This document shows positions 16,631 to 24,987 of a DNA stretch of 49,198 bases, piece after piece. Under the pieces are notes generated by a model that ran no database searches, was not told the DNA's origin, and saw only the letters and a program-made list of their open reading frames with translations. How positions within the stretch are numbered: position 1 is the first letter of the stretch; each line of letters starts with the position of its first letter. Both the position numbers and the translations under genes were made by a program. This DNA comes from an uncultured Lewinella sp. (GTDB taxonomy: Bacteria > Bacteroidota > Bacteroidia > Chitinophagales > Saprospiraceae), in the NCBI GenBank assembly GCA_913057725.1, contig CAJXOS010000035.1, forward strand, positions 1-49,198, written 5' to 3'.

Positions 16631-18136
16631 ATGAATAAGGTAATCCTCTTTAATCCGCGAAGTGCGAACTCTAAGTATCGCATTCCCAACAGTATACTAC
16701 AGGTAGGAGCTTCTATCCACGGGCAATATAATTATGTATTTGTGGACGGCAATATGGAGCACGATCCCTGGGCAAAAATAGAGGAGTACCTCGCCACTGG
16801 AGAGTACCGCTTTTTTGGAACTACCGCAATGCCTGGCCCACAACTCCAAGAGGCAATTCCTTTTTCTAAGAGAGCAAAAGAAAAATACCCGGATACTATC
16901 AATATTTGGGGAGGCTACTTTGCAGCGAATCAATACCGGGTAGTAATGGGTGCTCCCTATATCGATTTCGTAATCAATGGTCCGGGCGATAAGGCCTTTC
17001 CTGCCTTGTTGGATGCTTTGACTAATGATACTCCTTACGAGTTCATCCCAAATCTCATTTATCAGTCCCCAGACGGTGAGATTATTCAGAACCGAAAAGA
17101 AGATTTGCTGGACCAGGACGCACTTGCTGACCTCCCGTATGATCACTTGCACCAATTCTATCCTTTAGAAGGGTACCTCTCTCAGACCTATTTAGGTGAA
17201 CGTACGCTAGCTTATCATTCCAGCGTAGGCTGCCCCTTCAAGTGCTCTTTTTGCGCAGTGGTGCCAATCTATGAAGCCCGCTGGAAAGGTAAAAACGCCA
17301 AAAAGATATACGCCGATGTAAAGAAGATCAAGACGGAGTATGGAGCGGACTCGATTGAGTTTCACGACAACAACTTCTTTGTCTCTGAAAAACGCGTAGC
17401 TGAGTTCAGTCGTCTGATGATTGATGAGGGTATGAGTTGGTGGGGCGAAGGAAGAATTGATACTATAGATCGATACAGTGATGAAACCTTAGCCTTGATG
17501 AGAAAGGCGGGTTGTCGAATGATATTTTTCGGTGCCGAGAGTGGCAATGATGAGATCCTTAAAGAAATGGATAAGGGCGGCAAACAAACCGCCGAACAGA
17601 TAAAGCGTTTTGCGGGTAGGATGCGAAAGTTTGATATCGTTCCTGAATATAGTTTCGTATTGGGGATGCCAGCAGCCACACCGGAAAAGGTAATGGCGCA
17701 AATCGATTCCGATATTGAGTTTATCAAAGAGGTTAAAACGATCAATCCGGATACGGAGATTATTATCTACGTATATAGCCCAGTTCCTACGGAGGGCTCT
17801 GATCTCTATCGCCGGATCACGGAGGCTGGTTTTAAATTCCCCACTATTCTGGAAGATTGGTTGAGTCCGGAATGGCAGGCTTTTGATCTTCGCAAGAACC
17901 CTCTAACGCCTTGGCTCAAAGCAGAAATGGTGGACAAGATCAAAAATTTTGAGACTGTTCTTAATGCCTACTACCCTACTGCTGCTGATGTAAAACTTAC
18001 GAGCTTCCAGCGGCGGACCATGCGGCAACTGTCCGCCTGGAGATATCGTCGAAGTTGGTATCAATTTCCATACGAACTGAAGGTCCTCCAAAAGTTTTGG
18101 CTGCGCTATCGTCAACCTGAAATTGAAGGGTTTTGA
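16631..18136 (+). CDS. B12-binding-type radical SAM enzyme (cassette 3)
   Basis: 501 residues. The cysteines of the 4Fe-4S site are C201, C205 and C208 (SSVGCPFKCSFC). The N-terminal domain (FGTTAMPGPQLQEAI, then WGGYFAAN and DFVINGPGD) is the cobalamin-binding-like domain, divergent from the two upstream paralogues. Barrel landmarks are IEFHDNNFFVSEKRV and RMIFFGAESGNDEILKEMDKGG. The C-terminal 100 residues are a DUF4070-like or HpnP-like extension by general layout. It has an 83-bp upstream spacer, the longest in this part of the run, so a promoter of its own is possible. Its stop overlaps the next start by 4 bp (TTGA). Confidence 0.87.
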   Translation: MNKVILFNPRSANSKYRIPNSILQVGASIHGQYNYVFVDGNMEHDPWAKIEEYLATGEYRFFGTTAMPGPQLQEAIPFSKRAKEKYPDTINIWGGYFAANQYRVVMGAPYIDFVINGPGDKAFPALLDALTNDTPYEFIPNLIYQSPDGEIIQNRKEDLLDQDALADLPYDHLHQFYPLEGYLSQTYLGERTLAYHSSVGCPFKCSFCAVVPIYEARWKGKNAKKIYADVKKIKTEYGADSIEFHDNNFFVSEKRVAEFSRLMIDEGMSWWGEGRIDTIDRYSDETLALMRKAGCRMIFFGAESGNDEILKEMDKGGKQTAEQIKRFAGRMRKFDIVPEYSFVLGMPAATPEKVMAQIDSDIEFIKEVKTINPDTEIIIYVYSPVPTEGSDLYRRITEAGFKFPTILEDWLSPEWQAFDLRKNPLTPWLKAEMVDKIKNFETVLNAYYPTAADVKLTSFQRRTMRQLSAWRYRRSWYQFPYELKVLQKFWLRYRQPEIEGF

Positions 18137-18795
18137 GAATTCCCGCACTTGCTCGAAGGGTACTTCAACCAATTCTGTGGCGAGCATACAAATACTACAA
18201 CAGCAACCCACATTGGATACGGATGGATGGACTGCATATCTATCTGGCTCCGGGCGTTTTTCACCCGCGTTGGTTCCTTACCACTAGAACCATTACTGCT
18301 TTCGCGCTACGACAAATAAAAGCAGAGGATGAGGTCTTGGAATTAGGGGCAGGAAACGGATTCTTGGCATTGTCTTGTAGTCGCATTCGAGCTCAGGTAA
18401 CTGCCAGTGATTTGAACCCCGCGGCGGTTGAGTCGATTACGCGTAGCGCCCTCCGCAATCAGCTTCCACTTAGGGCTATTCATTCCGATTTATTTGAATC
18501 TCTTACAGGTACTGCCTTTGACTTTATCTTTATAAATCCACCCTACTTCCCACAAGCCCCACAGAACCAACAGGAACATGCCTTTTTCTGTGGGCCAAAC
18601 TTTGAATACTTCTCTCGCCTGTTTGAACAATTGCAAACTCGTAATGACAAGAAAGTATTCATGATTCTGACAAATGCGTGCGACCTACAATCGATAATAA
18701 GAATAGCGGTGGAGCGCTCAATGCAAATGGAGGAAGTACAACGAACGCGAACTTGGGGAGAAGAACACATCATCTATTCGATTGATAAGCAATAG
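18133..18795 (+). CDS. NPPY-type SAM-dependent methyltransferase (cassette 3)
   Basis: 220 residues from TTG at 18133, whose TTGA overlaps the radical SAM stop; the first in-frame ATG is residue 31 and would remove part of the fold's lead-in, so the TTG start is preferred. The SAM motif LELGAGNG lies at 69-76, SDLNPAA follows as the acidic strand-2 end, and NPPY at 135-138 is the catalytic motif of N-methyltransferases acting on amide, amino or base nitrogen (HemK/PrmC and related). The NPPY signature is different from the two other cassette methyltransferases, so the chemistry is probably different too. The substrate is unknown. Confidence 0.82.
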   Translation: MRIPALARRVLQPILWRAYKYYNSNPHWIRMDGLHIYLAPGVFHPRWFLTTRTITAFALRQIKAEDEVLELGAGNGFLALSCSRIRAQVTASDLNPAAVESITRSALRNQLPLRAIHSDLFESLTGTAFDFIFINPPYFPQAPQNQQEHAFFCGPNFEYFSRLFEQLQTRNDKKVFMILTNACDLQSIIRIAVERSMQMEEVQRTRTWGEEHIIYSIDKQ

Positions 18796-18805
18796 CCGCT
18801 AATCC

Positions 18806-19828
18806 ATGGAAAATACAAAGCCTTCTACCCCCTTCTTTGTCCTTGGGGTTCCACGCTCTGGCACAACCCTGGTTCAGCTTATATTGGATAGTCATTCGGA
18901 AATTGCGGTTTGCCCCGAAACTTATTTGTTTGGCATATTAGATCGCACCCACAGCAACCAGACCATCGACAAAGAATGGCAATATTTCGAGATCATCCGC
19001 ACCCTTGAACAACGACTTGCAGGCTTCAATGATCTGGCAGTGGACTTGGTAGAAGAGTTGAAGAATTCTAAATCACCTTACACTGGTTCTACTGATGCAT
19101 TCCTAAGACAAATCCAAGCCTCCTACTTGGCTCGTAAAAACAAACGAATATGTGGTGAGAAGACTCCTGAACACATCCATTTTTTGGCGGGCCTAAGAGG
19201 TATATGCCCTGAAGCGAAAATTATCTTCGTTATTAGGAATCCGTTTAGCGTTATTCAATCCTTGTTTAAGAGCCAGCGTTTAAGTCCTGCTGTATCTGGC
19301 TACTCGCGCTCTACATTAATTCGAAGATCAGCCCTAATGGTTCGACAAGGATGGGAGGATAGAGAGTCTTTCTTACATCAGTCTACTGAAAACACGTATA
19401 CTATTCAGTACGAAAAACTAACTACAAGCCCGCAGGAAGAAATACGTCGACTCTGCCAGTTTCTAGAAGTGCCCTTTGAAGAAGGAATGCTGGCGTTTCA
19501 CAAGAGGGACGAGTCCTTTATTGTTGAAGGTCATTCGAGCAAAGCGAAAATACACGCTAAACTCAGTCAGAATATCCAACAAAACACAAAATCTCCATCC
19601 GACCTAGGATTCTCGTCAGATGAGCAACTGTGGCTCAAAAGCTTCCTAGCGCCTTGTCTCAAGGGTAGTCCATATCAAGATCTTCAAGTGGCGGAATCCC
19701 TGCGTTGGAATTGGAGGGTCTTGTTGCAGCTTATTTTTGCAACAATTAGGTACCGATTCAAAATTTTCAGATGGCGAGAATGGATACTAAAGGCTCGTAA
19801 CTATATCCGATTGAAGCTCCGAAGATAG
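18806..19828 (+). CDS. Sulfotransferase family protein
   Basis: 340 residues. The 5'-phosphosulfate-binding loop is FVLGVPRSGTTLVQL (residues 11-25) and the 3'-phosphate-binding element is FVIRNPFSVIQSL (141-153, with R144 and S148), so it should use PAPS. The C-terminal residues about 300-340 are rich in basic and aromatic residues. It starts 10 bp after the methyltransferase and ends the plus-strand run, overlapping the convergent flippase gene by 28 bp. In this setting it is likely to sulfate a sugar or lipid glycan before or during export. PAPS synthesis genes are not in the window. Confidence 0.85.
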   Translation: MENTKPSTPFFVLGVPRSGTTLVQLILDSHSEIAVCPETYLFGILDRTHSNQTIDKEWQYFEIIRTLEQRLAGFNDLAVDLVEELKNSKSPYTGSTDAFLRQIQASYLARKNKRICGEKTPEHIHFLAGLRGICPEAKIIFVIRNPFSVIQSLFKSQRLSPAVSGYSRSTLIRRSALMVRQGWEDRESFLHQSTENTYTIQYEKLTTSPQEEIRRLCQFLEVPFEEGMLAFHKRDESFIVEGHSSKAKIHAKLSQNIQQNTKSPSDLGFSSDEQLWLKSFLAPCLKGSPYQDLQVAESLRWNWRVLLQLIFATIRYRFKIFRWREWILKARNYIRLKLRR

Positions 19829-20970
19829 AGAGCACTAGCCGTCGCAGATCCAACAAATCCAGCAACTAGCCCTCCAGTTATTCCTAGCCTCGGCAATAAG
19901 ATTAACGCTAGAACTAAACTAATAATCGCATTCACTATTCCATTTCGGATAACCAATCGTTCTTTGTTTTGCTGGTATAAGTAGAGCACACAGAACATGC
20001 TTACATAAGGTGGCCAACAATACAGTATGGCGACCAAATAGGTGGAAGTCGAATAGGACAGATCCAATCCAAAACGAAACAGCACGTAAAAACTTAGAAC
20101 AGCAAAGGTGGACACTAGAAGTCCCAATACACTCATTTGCCAAATACTTCTTTTAAAGCCAAGCTTATCCATTTGGTAGACGCGCCCAATAAAGGCATAG
20201 GCAATGAAGCCGGCTACTGCACCAACAAACCCCAAGGCCCCAACAAGTATCTGATAGGGCCCAACAACGGCTGCCTCGACGGTGTAACTCACTACATACA
20301 GATCCATTTTACTAGCCAATAAACCAATGAGCACCACCACCAAAAAAGGCGTAGATTTTCGGTAGAAAAGTAGGTTAGTCCAACCTGCAACAGCCCCCCT
20401 ACTAAAAGTTGGTAGTCGCACCAAAATCAATAGCACTAGTAATCGCCCCGCATAAGAGCAGGCATACAGCAAGCATAATTGACTCAAGTCCAAGGCTCCA
20501 GGATCCAGTAAAATCCCGATGAGGATTATGAGCAATCCTACCAGCTCTGCCCAGCTCGCTGCACTAAATCGACCTCTGAAGATCATCCAGGCCTCTAAGC
20601 TCTGGTATAAGAAGTAGCCACCACCCCACAGCATCAAATACCACAACTGAGGGACATTGAAGAACAGCAGCGTGGCTAGAACTAAGAGCAGAAAAAACAG
20701 CGGAATGCGCCAGAGAATAGTTCCGTAGAAATACAGGGAATGAGAATTAGGTTCGAGGCTGAATTGCCTCAGTAGGTATTCCTTATTACCCCAACTAACT
20801 ATCACGCTTACTATTCCCATACCCACCAACCATGGGACGAACTCTCCCCACTGACTAGCTGATGCATGTTTAATCACTAACCAGGCGACCGCCAAACTCC
20901 CAAGGCCACTGATCACTGATCGCAAGCCATTGGTCGCAATTTTACCGAAGTCGTTAAAGGTCACTTTCAT
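19801..20970 (-). CDS. Wzx-like polysaccharide flippase
   Basis: 389 residues from ATG at 20970; the frame is open further to 21042 but that part lies over the previous gene's end. About twelve hydrophobic segments fill the protein, in the pattern of the polysaccharide biosynthesis/MOP flippase family (for example NGLRSVISGLGSLAVAWLV at the start, GLLASKMDLYVVSYTVEAAVVGPYQI in the middle). It would move lipid-linked glycan across the inner membrane. Its start overlaps the end of the upstream GT39-like gene by 17 bp. It is shorter than most Wzx proteins (usually 400-480 residues), and the C-terminus carries no obvious truncation signature. Confidence 0.8.
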   Translation of the reverse strand: MKVTFNDFGKIATNGLRSVISGLGSLAVAWLVIKHASASQWGEFVPWLVGMGIVSVIVSWGNKEYLLRQFSLEPNSHSLYFYGTILWRIPLFFLLLVLATLLFFNVPQLWYLMLWGGGYFLYQSLEAWMIFRGRFSAASWAELVGLLIILIGILLDPGALDLSQLCLLYACSYAGRLLVLLILVRLPTFSRGAVAGWTNLLFYRKSTPFLVVVLIGLLASKMDLYVVSYTVEAAVVGPYQILVGALGFVGAVAGFIAYAFIGRVYQMDKLGFKRSIWQMSVLGLLVSTFAVLSFYVLFRFGLDLSYSTSTYLVAILYCWPPYVSMFCVLYLYQQNKERLVIRNGIVNAIISLVLALILLPRLGITGGLVAGFVGSATASALYLRSFNRI

Positions 20971-22456
20971 GCAATGGATTTTGTGACCTGACCTCATATA
21001 AGCGCCAGCCTTTGGATAACTCTTGTAGGACGACCAAATCATAACTTTGATTCAATCGCTCCCAATTCTCTATCAGAGTATGTCCTTCCCATTGCTTTTC
21101 AAAACGACTTGGGTGAAAAAGGACCAAGCTGCCGGTTTCAAATACCTCAATAGGCTCATGCCATAGATTAATCAACTCATGCGGACTGTTGTAGCTCCGC
21201 AGGGCCCCATCATAATAGAAGCAGTACAGTGTCTTCGCGGGATACTGTGAAAGCGCTTCTGCAAACTCTTTTTCTTGTTGGTTGATCTGCCACAGGTTTT
21301 TAGAATAATGCACAAAAATGCATGACTGAACAACAAGAACCAGGCTCAACACTCCCCATTTTAGCTGTGGTTGAATCTCGTTCATTCGTTGAATCGCCCG
21401 ACAGAAGGCAGGATACCACAAGAGCAAGGACAGGGGGATCAACGGTAGTAAAAAGCGTTGATTCTGAAACGGTATTCCAGCAATAAACAGCGTATACAAC
21501 AACACAGACCAGAGCACCAGTCGTTTCGGCTTAGATAATCTTTCCCTCCACCTGATAAATGGTAGCAATAGTAATCCGAAACAGAAGAACCCGGGATGAT
21601 AGAAGTAACTAAAGGCATAGACCAGATTAGGAAAACGAAAAGATAGTTCTCCATCATTCGTAGCAAAATGTCGCATAAACCAATGCTCCCCAGACCATCC
21701 CATCAAATAACTGTGCCCGAGGAAGCCAAGTGGTTCACCACTGCGAATAAAGAGATGTGGTAGCGTAAAAATGAGCCCCAGTAGTCCTGCACCTAAAAGC
21801 CACAGGAAATGTCGTCGTTGGATTACCATGGACAAGATATGTATCCCTGGTAATACAATGAGCAGAGCCAATACATAGCGCGTCATTACTGCAGCCACTG
21901 CTCCTATGGAAAGGAGTACCAAATAACGCGGAGCACTCATCTTGTTGTAATACCAATACCCATAGTAGAAGAGCAGCAGCCATCCGATAGCGAAGGCATC
22001 CGACATAATTAGTGTTCCCGAGCGCCAAAGGAAAGGTGATGCAGCACAAAACAGTAGGCAATACGAAAGCTTCAATAGAGGGCTACTATGTTTTGGATTC
22101 TCTATTGAAAGAATTAGATACAAGCTCGCTGGTACAAAGCCCAGGGCTAAAATGGATAACAACTGGAGACCAATTAGAAGCGATCCTAGCAGGCTTCCTA
22201 ATACTGCCCCCCAGAAAGGATAGTTCACTGGCCAAAAGAATTTGCCTGGCGCAGCTACCCCTCCAATCCACATTAATAGCTCCTGACTATAACGCAAATA
22301 CTCATGTGCATCTTGGCCATACAGTCCATTGAAGCCCAGTATGTACATCATTGTCCAAGTCAAAAAGGCAAAACCGAAGAAGATACTCATGGCTATTCCT
22401 TGGCTTGACCAAAGCGTTTTCCATTCTGTTCCATCCTTATGCGCTGCCTGTATCAT
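20954..22456 (-). CDS. GT39-like integral membrane glycosyltransferase
   Basis: 500 residues with about ten membrane helices. The first extracytoplasmic loop contains YGQDAHEYLRY (residues 46-56), an acidic motif like that of dolichyl- or polyprenyl-phosphate-sugar-dependent enzymes (D49, E52 candidates). The last 100 residues form a soluble tail. It is 7 bp downstream of the UbiA homologue and overlaps the flippase gene, so the three are one minus-strand unit. This supports using the lipid-linked sugar made by UbiA, but it remains an inference. Confidence 0.8.
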   Translation of the reverse strand: MIQAAHKDGTEWKTLWSSQGIAMSIFFGFAFLTWTMMYILGFNGLYGQDAHEYLRYSQELLMWIGGVAAPGKFFWPVNYPFWGAVLGSLLGSLLIGLQLLSILALGFVPASLYLILSIENPKHSSPLLKLSYCLLFCAASPFLWRSGTLIMSDAFAIGWLLLFYYGYWYYNKMSAPRYLVLLSIGAVAAVMTRYVLALLIVLPGIHILSMVIQRRHFLWLLGAGLLGLIFTLPHLFIRSGEPLGFLGHSYLMGWSGEHWFMRHFATNDGELSFRFPNLVYAFSYFYHPGFFCFGLLLLPFIRWRERLSKPKRLVLWSVLLYTLFIAGIPFQNQRFLLPLIPLSLLLWYPAFCRAIQRMNEIQPQLKWGVLSLVLVVQSCIFVHYSKNLWQINQQEKEFAEALSQYPAKTLYCFYYDGALRSYNSPHELINLWHEPIEVFETGSLVLFHPSRFEKQWEGHTLIENWERLNQSYDLVVLQELSKGWRLYEVRSQNPLHESDL

Positions 22457-22463
22457 TTCAAGC

Positions 22464-23333
22464 TTAGAAGTAAATAAGCCAGTAGAATACCAGCCCCCAA
22501 GAAAGAATAATCAATTGCAATACTCGATCTCGCCAAATCAATTGTACTGGTGAGCCAGCTGTTTGCGGGTTTAAGACCAGCAGCAAGTATCGCAAGATCC
22601 CGAGAAAAACAAAGAAAGAAGTTACATAAATGTGCTGAGAGTCTAAGCGCTGCATCACCTCTGGTGATAAGGAGTAAATGATATATGCTAGCAAAGTAAT
22701 CGAAAGCATAATGGTAAGCGCCAAATCTAGAAAAGGTAGCGTATAGACAGATACCCGTGCCTCATATTCATTATTCTCCTGGTTCAGTGCCAGATCATGA
22801 CGACGCTTCGCAAAGGCTAATGAGCAGGCTAAAAGAAAGACTATTGTAACGAGCCATTGAGAAACGAAGACGCCAATCACCGCACCTCCTGCCAAAATCC
22901 GCAGTACAAAACCCAAGGCAATGATCGACACATCCACGATCGCCACGTATTTCAAAGCCAGTGAATACGCAACGTTTAAAAGCAAGTAACCCACTAGATA
23001 TGGAATAGCTGGAATTTGCCAGCTAGCAAGCCAACCTACAACCAACAGCAATAAGACGATACCGACAATCGCTTGTTGCTGATTAAAAAAACCACTGGCT
23101 AGCGGGCGATGCTGCTTTGTCTTGTGTTTTCGATCTCTAGGGGCATCCAATAAGTCGTTGAAGATGTACACCACAGAGGCCGTCAAGCAAAAGGTAAGAA
23201 ACAGCAGTAGCAACTGCGCAATATTACCAGCAGATAACGCCCGAGCAAAAAGGGCGGGGATAAACACAAAGCCATTCTTTACCCAATGGCGTAAACGCAA
23301 TAACTCGGCCAATTGTAGAAGCCATGCTTTCAT
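22464..23333 (-). CDS. UbiA-family prenyltransferase, resembling decaprenyl-phosphate phosphoribosyltransferase
   Basis: 289 residues from ATG at 23333; the frame is open to a TTG at 23402 that would add 23 residues before the first conserved segment. About eight membrane helices. The first aspartate-rich motif is at 58-77: NDLLDAPRDRKHKTKQHRP, close to the NDxxDxxxDRxHPxKxxRP form of the group that includes mycobacterial Rv3806c, which attaches phosphoribose from PRPP to decaprenyl phosphate. The second conserved segment includes VDVSIIALGFVLRILAGG. This form is different from 4-hydroxybenzoate or haem prenyltransferases. It is divergent from the AftB-like gene at 23419. The PRPP assignment comes from motif memory and should be tested by phylogeny. 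Confidence 0.78.
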   Translation of the reverse strand: MKAWLLQLAELLRLRHWVKNGFVFIPALFARALSAGNIAQLLLLFLTFCLTASVVYIFNDLLDAPRDRKHKTKQHRPLASGFFNQQQAIVGIVLLLLVVGWLASWQIPAIPYLVGYLLLNVAYSLALKYVAIVDVSIIALGFVLRILAGGAVIGVFVSQWLVTIVFLLACSLAFAKRRHDLALNQENNEYEARVSVYTLPFLDLALTIMLSITLLAYIIYSLSPEVMQRLDSQHIYVTSFFVFLGILRYLLLVLNPQTAGSPVQLIWRDRVLQLIILSWGLVFYWLIYF

Positions 23334-23418
23334 GCTTTCAAGTACGTAAAGTTGAAGCGATTGCACAACATTTGCATTTCTTTTTTCAAGTAGCGCACGC
23401 AAGTACTACTTTTGAGCT

Positions 23419-24987
23419 ATGCAGCGACTTGCGAAAATTACCTGGTCTCTATTTGCGATATTCATGATTCTGGTCATCGCGAACGCCTGGATTTCAGATG
23501 ATAGTTATATTACGCTACGGACGGTCTACAACTTAACGTCTGGTCATGGCTTGCGCTGGAATATTAGCGAACGGGTGCAAGTCTTCACCCACCCACTTTG
23601 GATGTTCTTACAAGTGCCGGTATATGCCATACTGCAGCACGCTTACCTGACCGCCATCGGACTGAACATCCTATTGACTGTTGCATTGGTTCTATTAATT
23701 ATTCGTCGAGTAGGTGATCACCAGCAAATAATTACGGTCTTCTTATTCTTGATGAGTTCCAAGGCTTTCATCGACTTCTCTACCTCTGGCTTAGAGAATT
23801 CACTAGCTCACCTACTATTCTTCTTGGTTTTTCTTGAAGTCAAAAAGATCTTATCGAAGGAGAAGCATGAACTCAAGCAGCTAGCTCTGCTCTCTAGCTT
23901 ACTATTGCTAACTCGTCTAGACTTCGTACTGCTTCTAGCTCCGGTCGCTGCATGGTGCCTATGGCAGTCAAACCCATGGTCATCAAAGACCTGGAAAGTC
24001 TTGTTTTTTGGGGGTCTGCCCTTAGTCCTGTGGGAAATATTCTCCTTAGTGTACTATGGCTCTTTTTTTCCTAATACCTTCTATGCCAAAGCCCAAACCG
24101 GGCTTCCTACAGCAGACCTCTTCCAACAAGGAGGCTACTATTTCCTGGATTCGTTGCAACATGATTGGCCAACATTGGTAATGATCATCCTAGCAGCAAC
24201 TTGGGGTATAATCAAAGGCTCAGCTGTAACTCGAGGATGGGCCCTAGGAATTGTCATTTATCTAGCTTACGTGGCCTCCGTGGGTGGCGATTTTATGAGT
24301 GGTCGTTTTTTCACCGTCCCATTCTTAATCGCTGTTTTGTGTCTAACTAATACTCCACTGCATAAACGCACCCTGTTATACCTCAGCCTGGGCGTGTTCG
24401 GCTTGAGTTTACTACAGCCACTGCATCCTGCCCATATCCGACCTTGGTACTTTGAGGATCGTAAAACACGTGTCAAGGAAATCTATCCTCATGGCATCGT
24501 TGACGAGAAGGGCTTTGCCTGGGAGCGTTCTGGCTTCTTGGCTTTACGTCCTTGGAAACACGTATTTAATATTGAGACCCTTCTAAAAGATGCCACCAAT
24601 GAATCTGCCACGACAGCAATTCAAAAATGGGAGGTTCGTGTCGCCATAGGAATGCAAGGATATGAAGCAGGCCCTGCCGTGCACATAGTTGACCAGTTGG
24701 CGCTCAGCGATCCATTGCTGGCTAGGCTTCCTGCCGAAAGGCGTTCAAACTGGCGAGTCGGCCATTATTTCCGTAAAATTCCCAAGGGTTATCTGGAGTC
24801 TCTCCGAAGTGGCAGAGATGCGTTAGAAGACAGAGCGCTTGCAGAATATTATAGGCATATTCAGCGTGTTGTCTCAGGTCCAATTTGGCAAACGGATCGC
24901 TGGAAGTCAATCTACCTGCTCAACACTGGGCAACTTGAGCATCTCATTGATCAATCGTACTATCAAAGTCTACCTATTGACCAATAA
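23419..24987 (+). CDS. AftB-like polyprenyl-phosphate-pentose glycosyltransferase (putative)
   Basis: 522 residues with about nine membrane helices and a soluble C-terminal domain from about residue 340. The first periplasmic loop holds SDDSYITLR (26-34), then GHGLRWNISERVQVFTHPLW, matching the DDAYIT, GLxWNxxERV and THPLW pattern of mycobacterial AftB, the terminal arabinofuranosyltransferase using decaprenylphosphoryl arabinose. D27 and D28 are candidate catalytic acids. It sits back to back with a UbiA homologue (85 bp between start codons), as Rv3805c and Rv3806c are neighbours in mycobacteria. The pair suggests a polyprenyl-phosphate pentose pathway. Its 3' end overlaps the convergent SGNH gene by 14 bp. 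The sugar identity is inferred. Confidence 0.7.
   Translation: MQRLAKITWSLFAIFMILVIANAWISDDSYITLRTVYNLTSGHGLRWNISERVQVFTHPLWMFLQVPVYAILQHAYLTAIGLNILLTVALVLLIIRRVGDHQQIITVFLFLMSSKAFIDFSTSGLENSLAHLLFFLVFLEVKKILSKEKHELKQLALLSSLLLLTRLDFVLLLAPVAAWCLWQSNPWSSKTWKVLFFGGLPLVLWEIFSLVYYGSFFPNTFYAKAQTGLPTADLFQQGGYYFLDSLQHDWPTLVMIILAATWGIIKGSAVTRGWALGIVIYLAYVASVGGDFMSGRFFTVPFLIAVLCLTNTPLHKRTLLYLSLGVFGLSLLQPLHPAHIRPWYFEDRKTRVKEIYPHGIVDEKGFAWERSGFLALRPWKHVFNIETLLKDATNESATTAIQKWEVRVAIGMQGYEAGPAVHIVDQLALSDPLLARLPAERRSNWRVGHYFRKIPKGYLESLRSGRDALEDRALAEYYRHIQRVVSGPIWQTDRWKSIYLLNTGQLEHLIDQSYYQSLPIDQ

Noticed and set aside
16697-17155. 152-aa minus-strand open frame inside the third radical SAM gene
   Set aside because: It lies fully antisense to a well-supported gene, has no domain-like composition and no promoter; a shadow frame.
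4525-18136. RiPP maturase interpretation of the radical SAM genes
   Set aside because: No short precursor-peptide frame or SPASM domain cysteines are visible near the three genes; the N-terminal domains are of the B12-binding type.
4525-18136. Hopanoid or bacteriochlorophyll pathway (HpnJ, BchE) assignment of the radical SAM genes
   Set aside because: None of the partner genes of those pathways is present; overall similarity to these families is only at the superfamily level.
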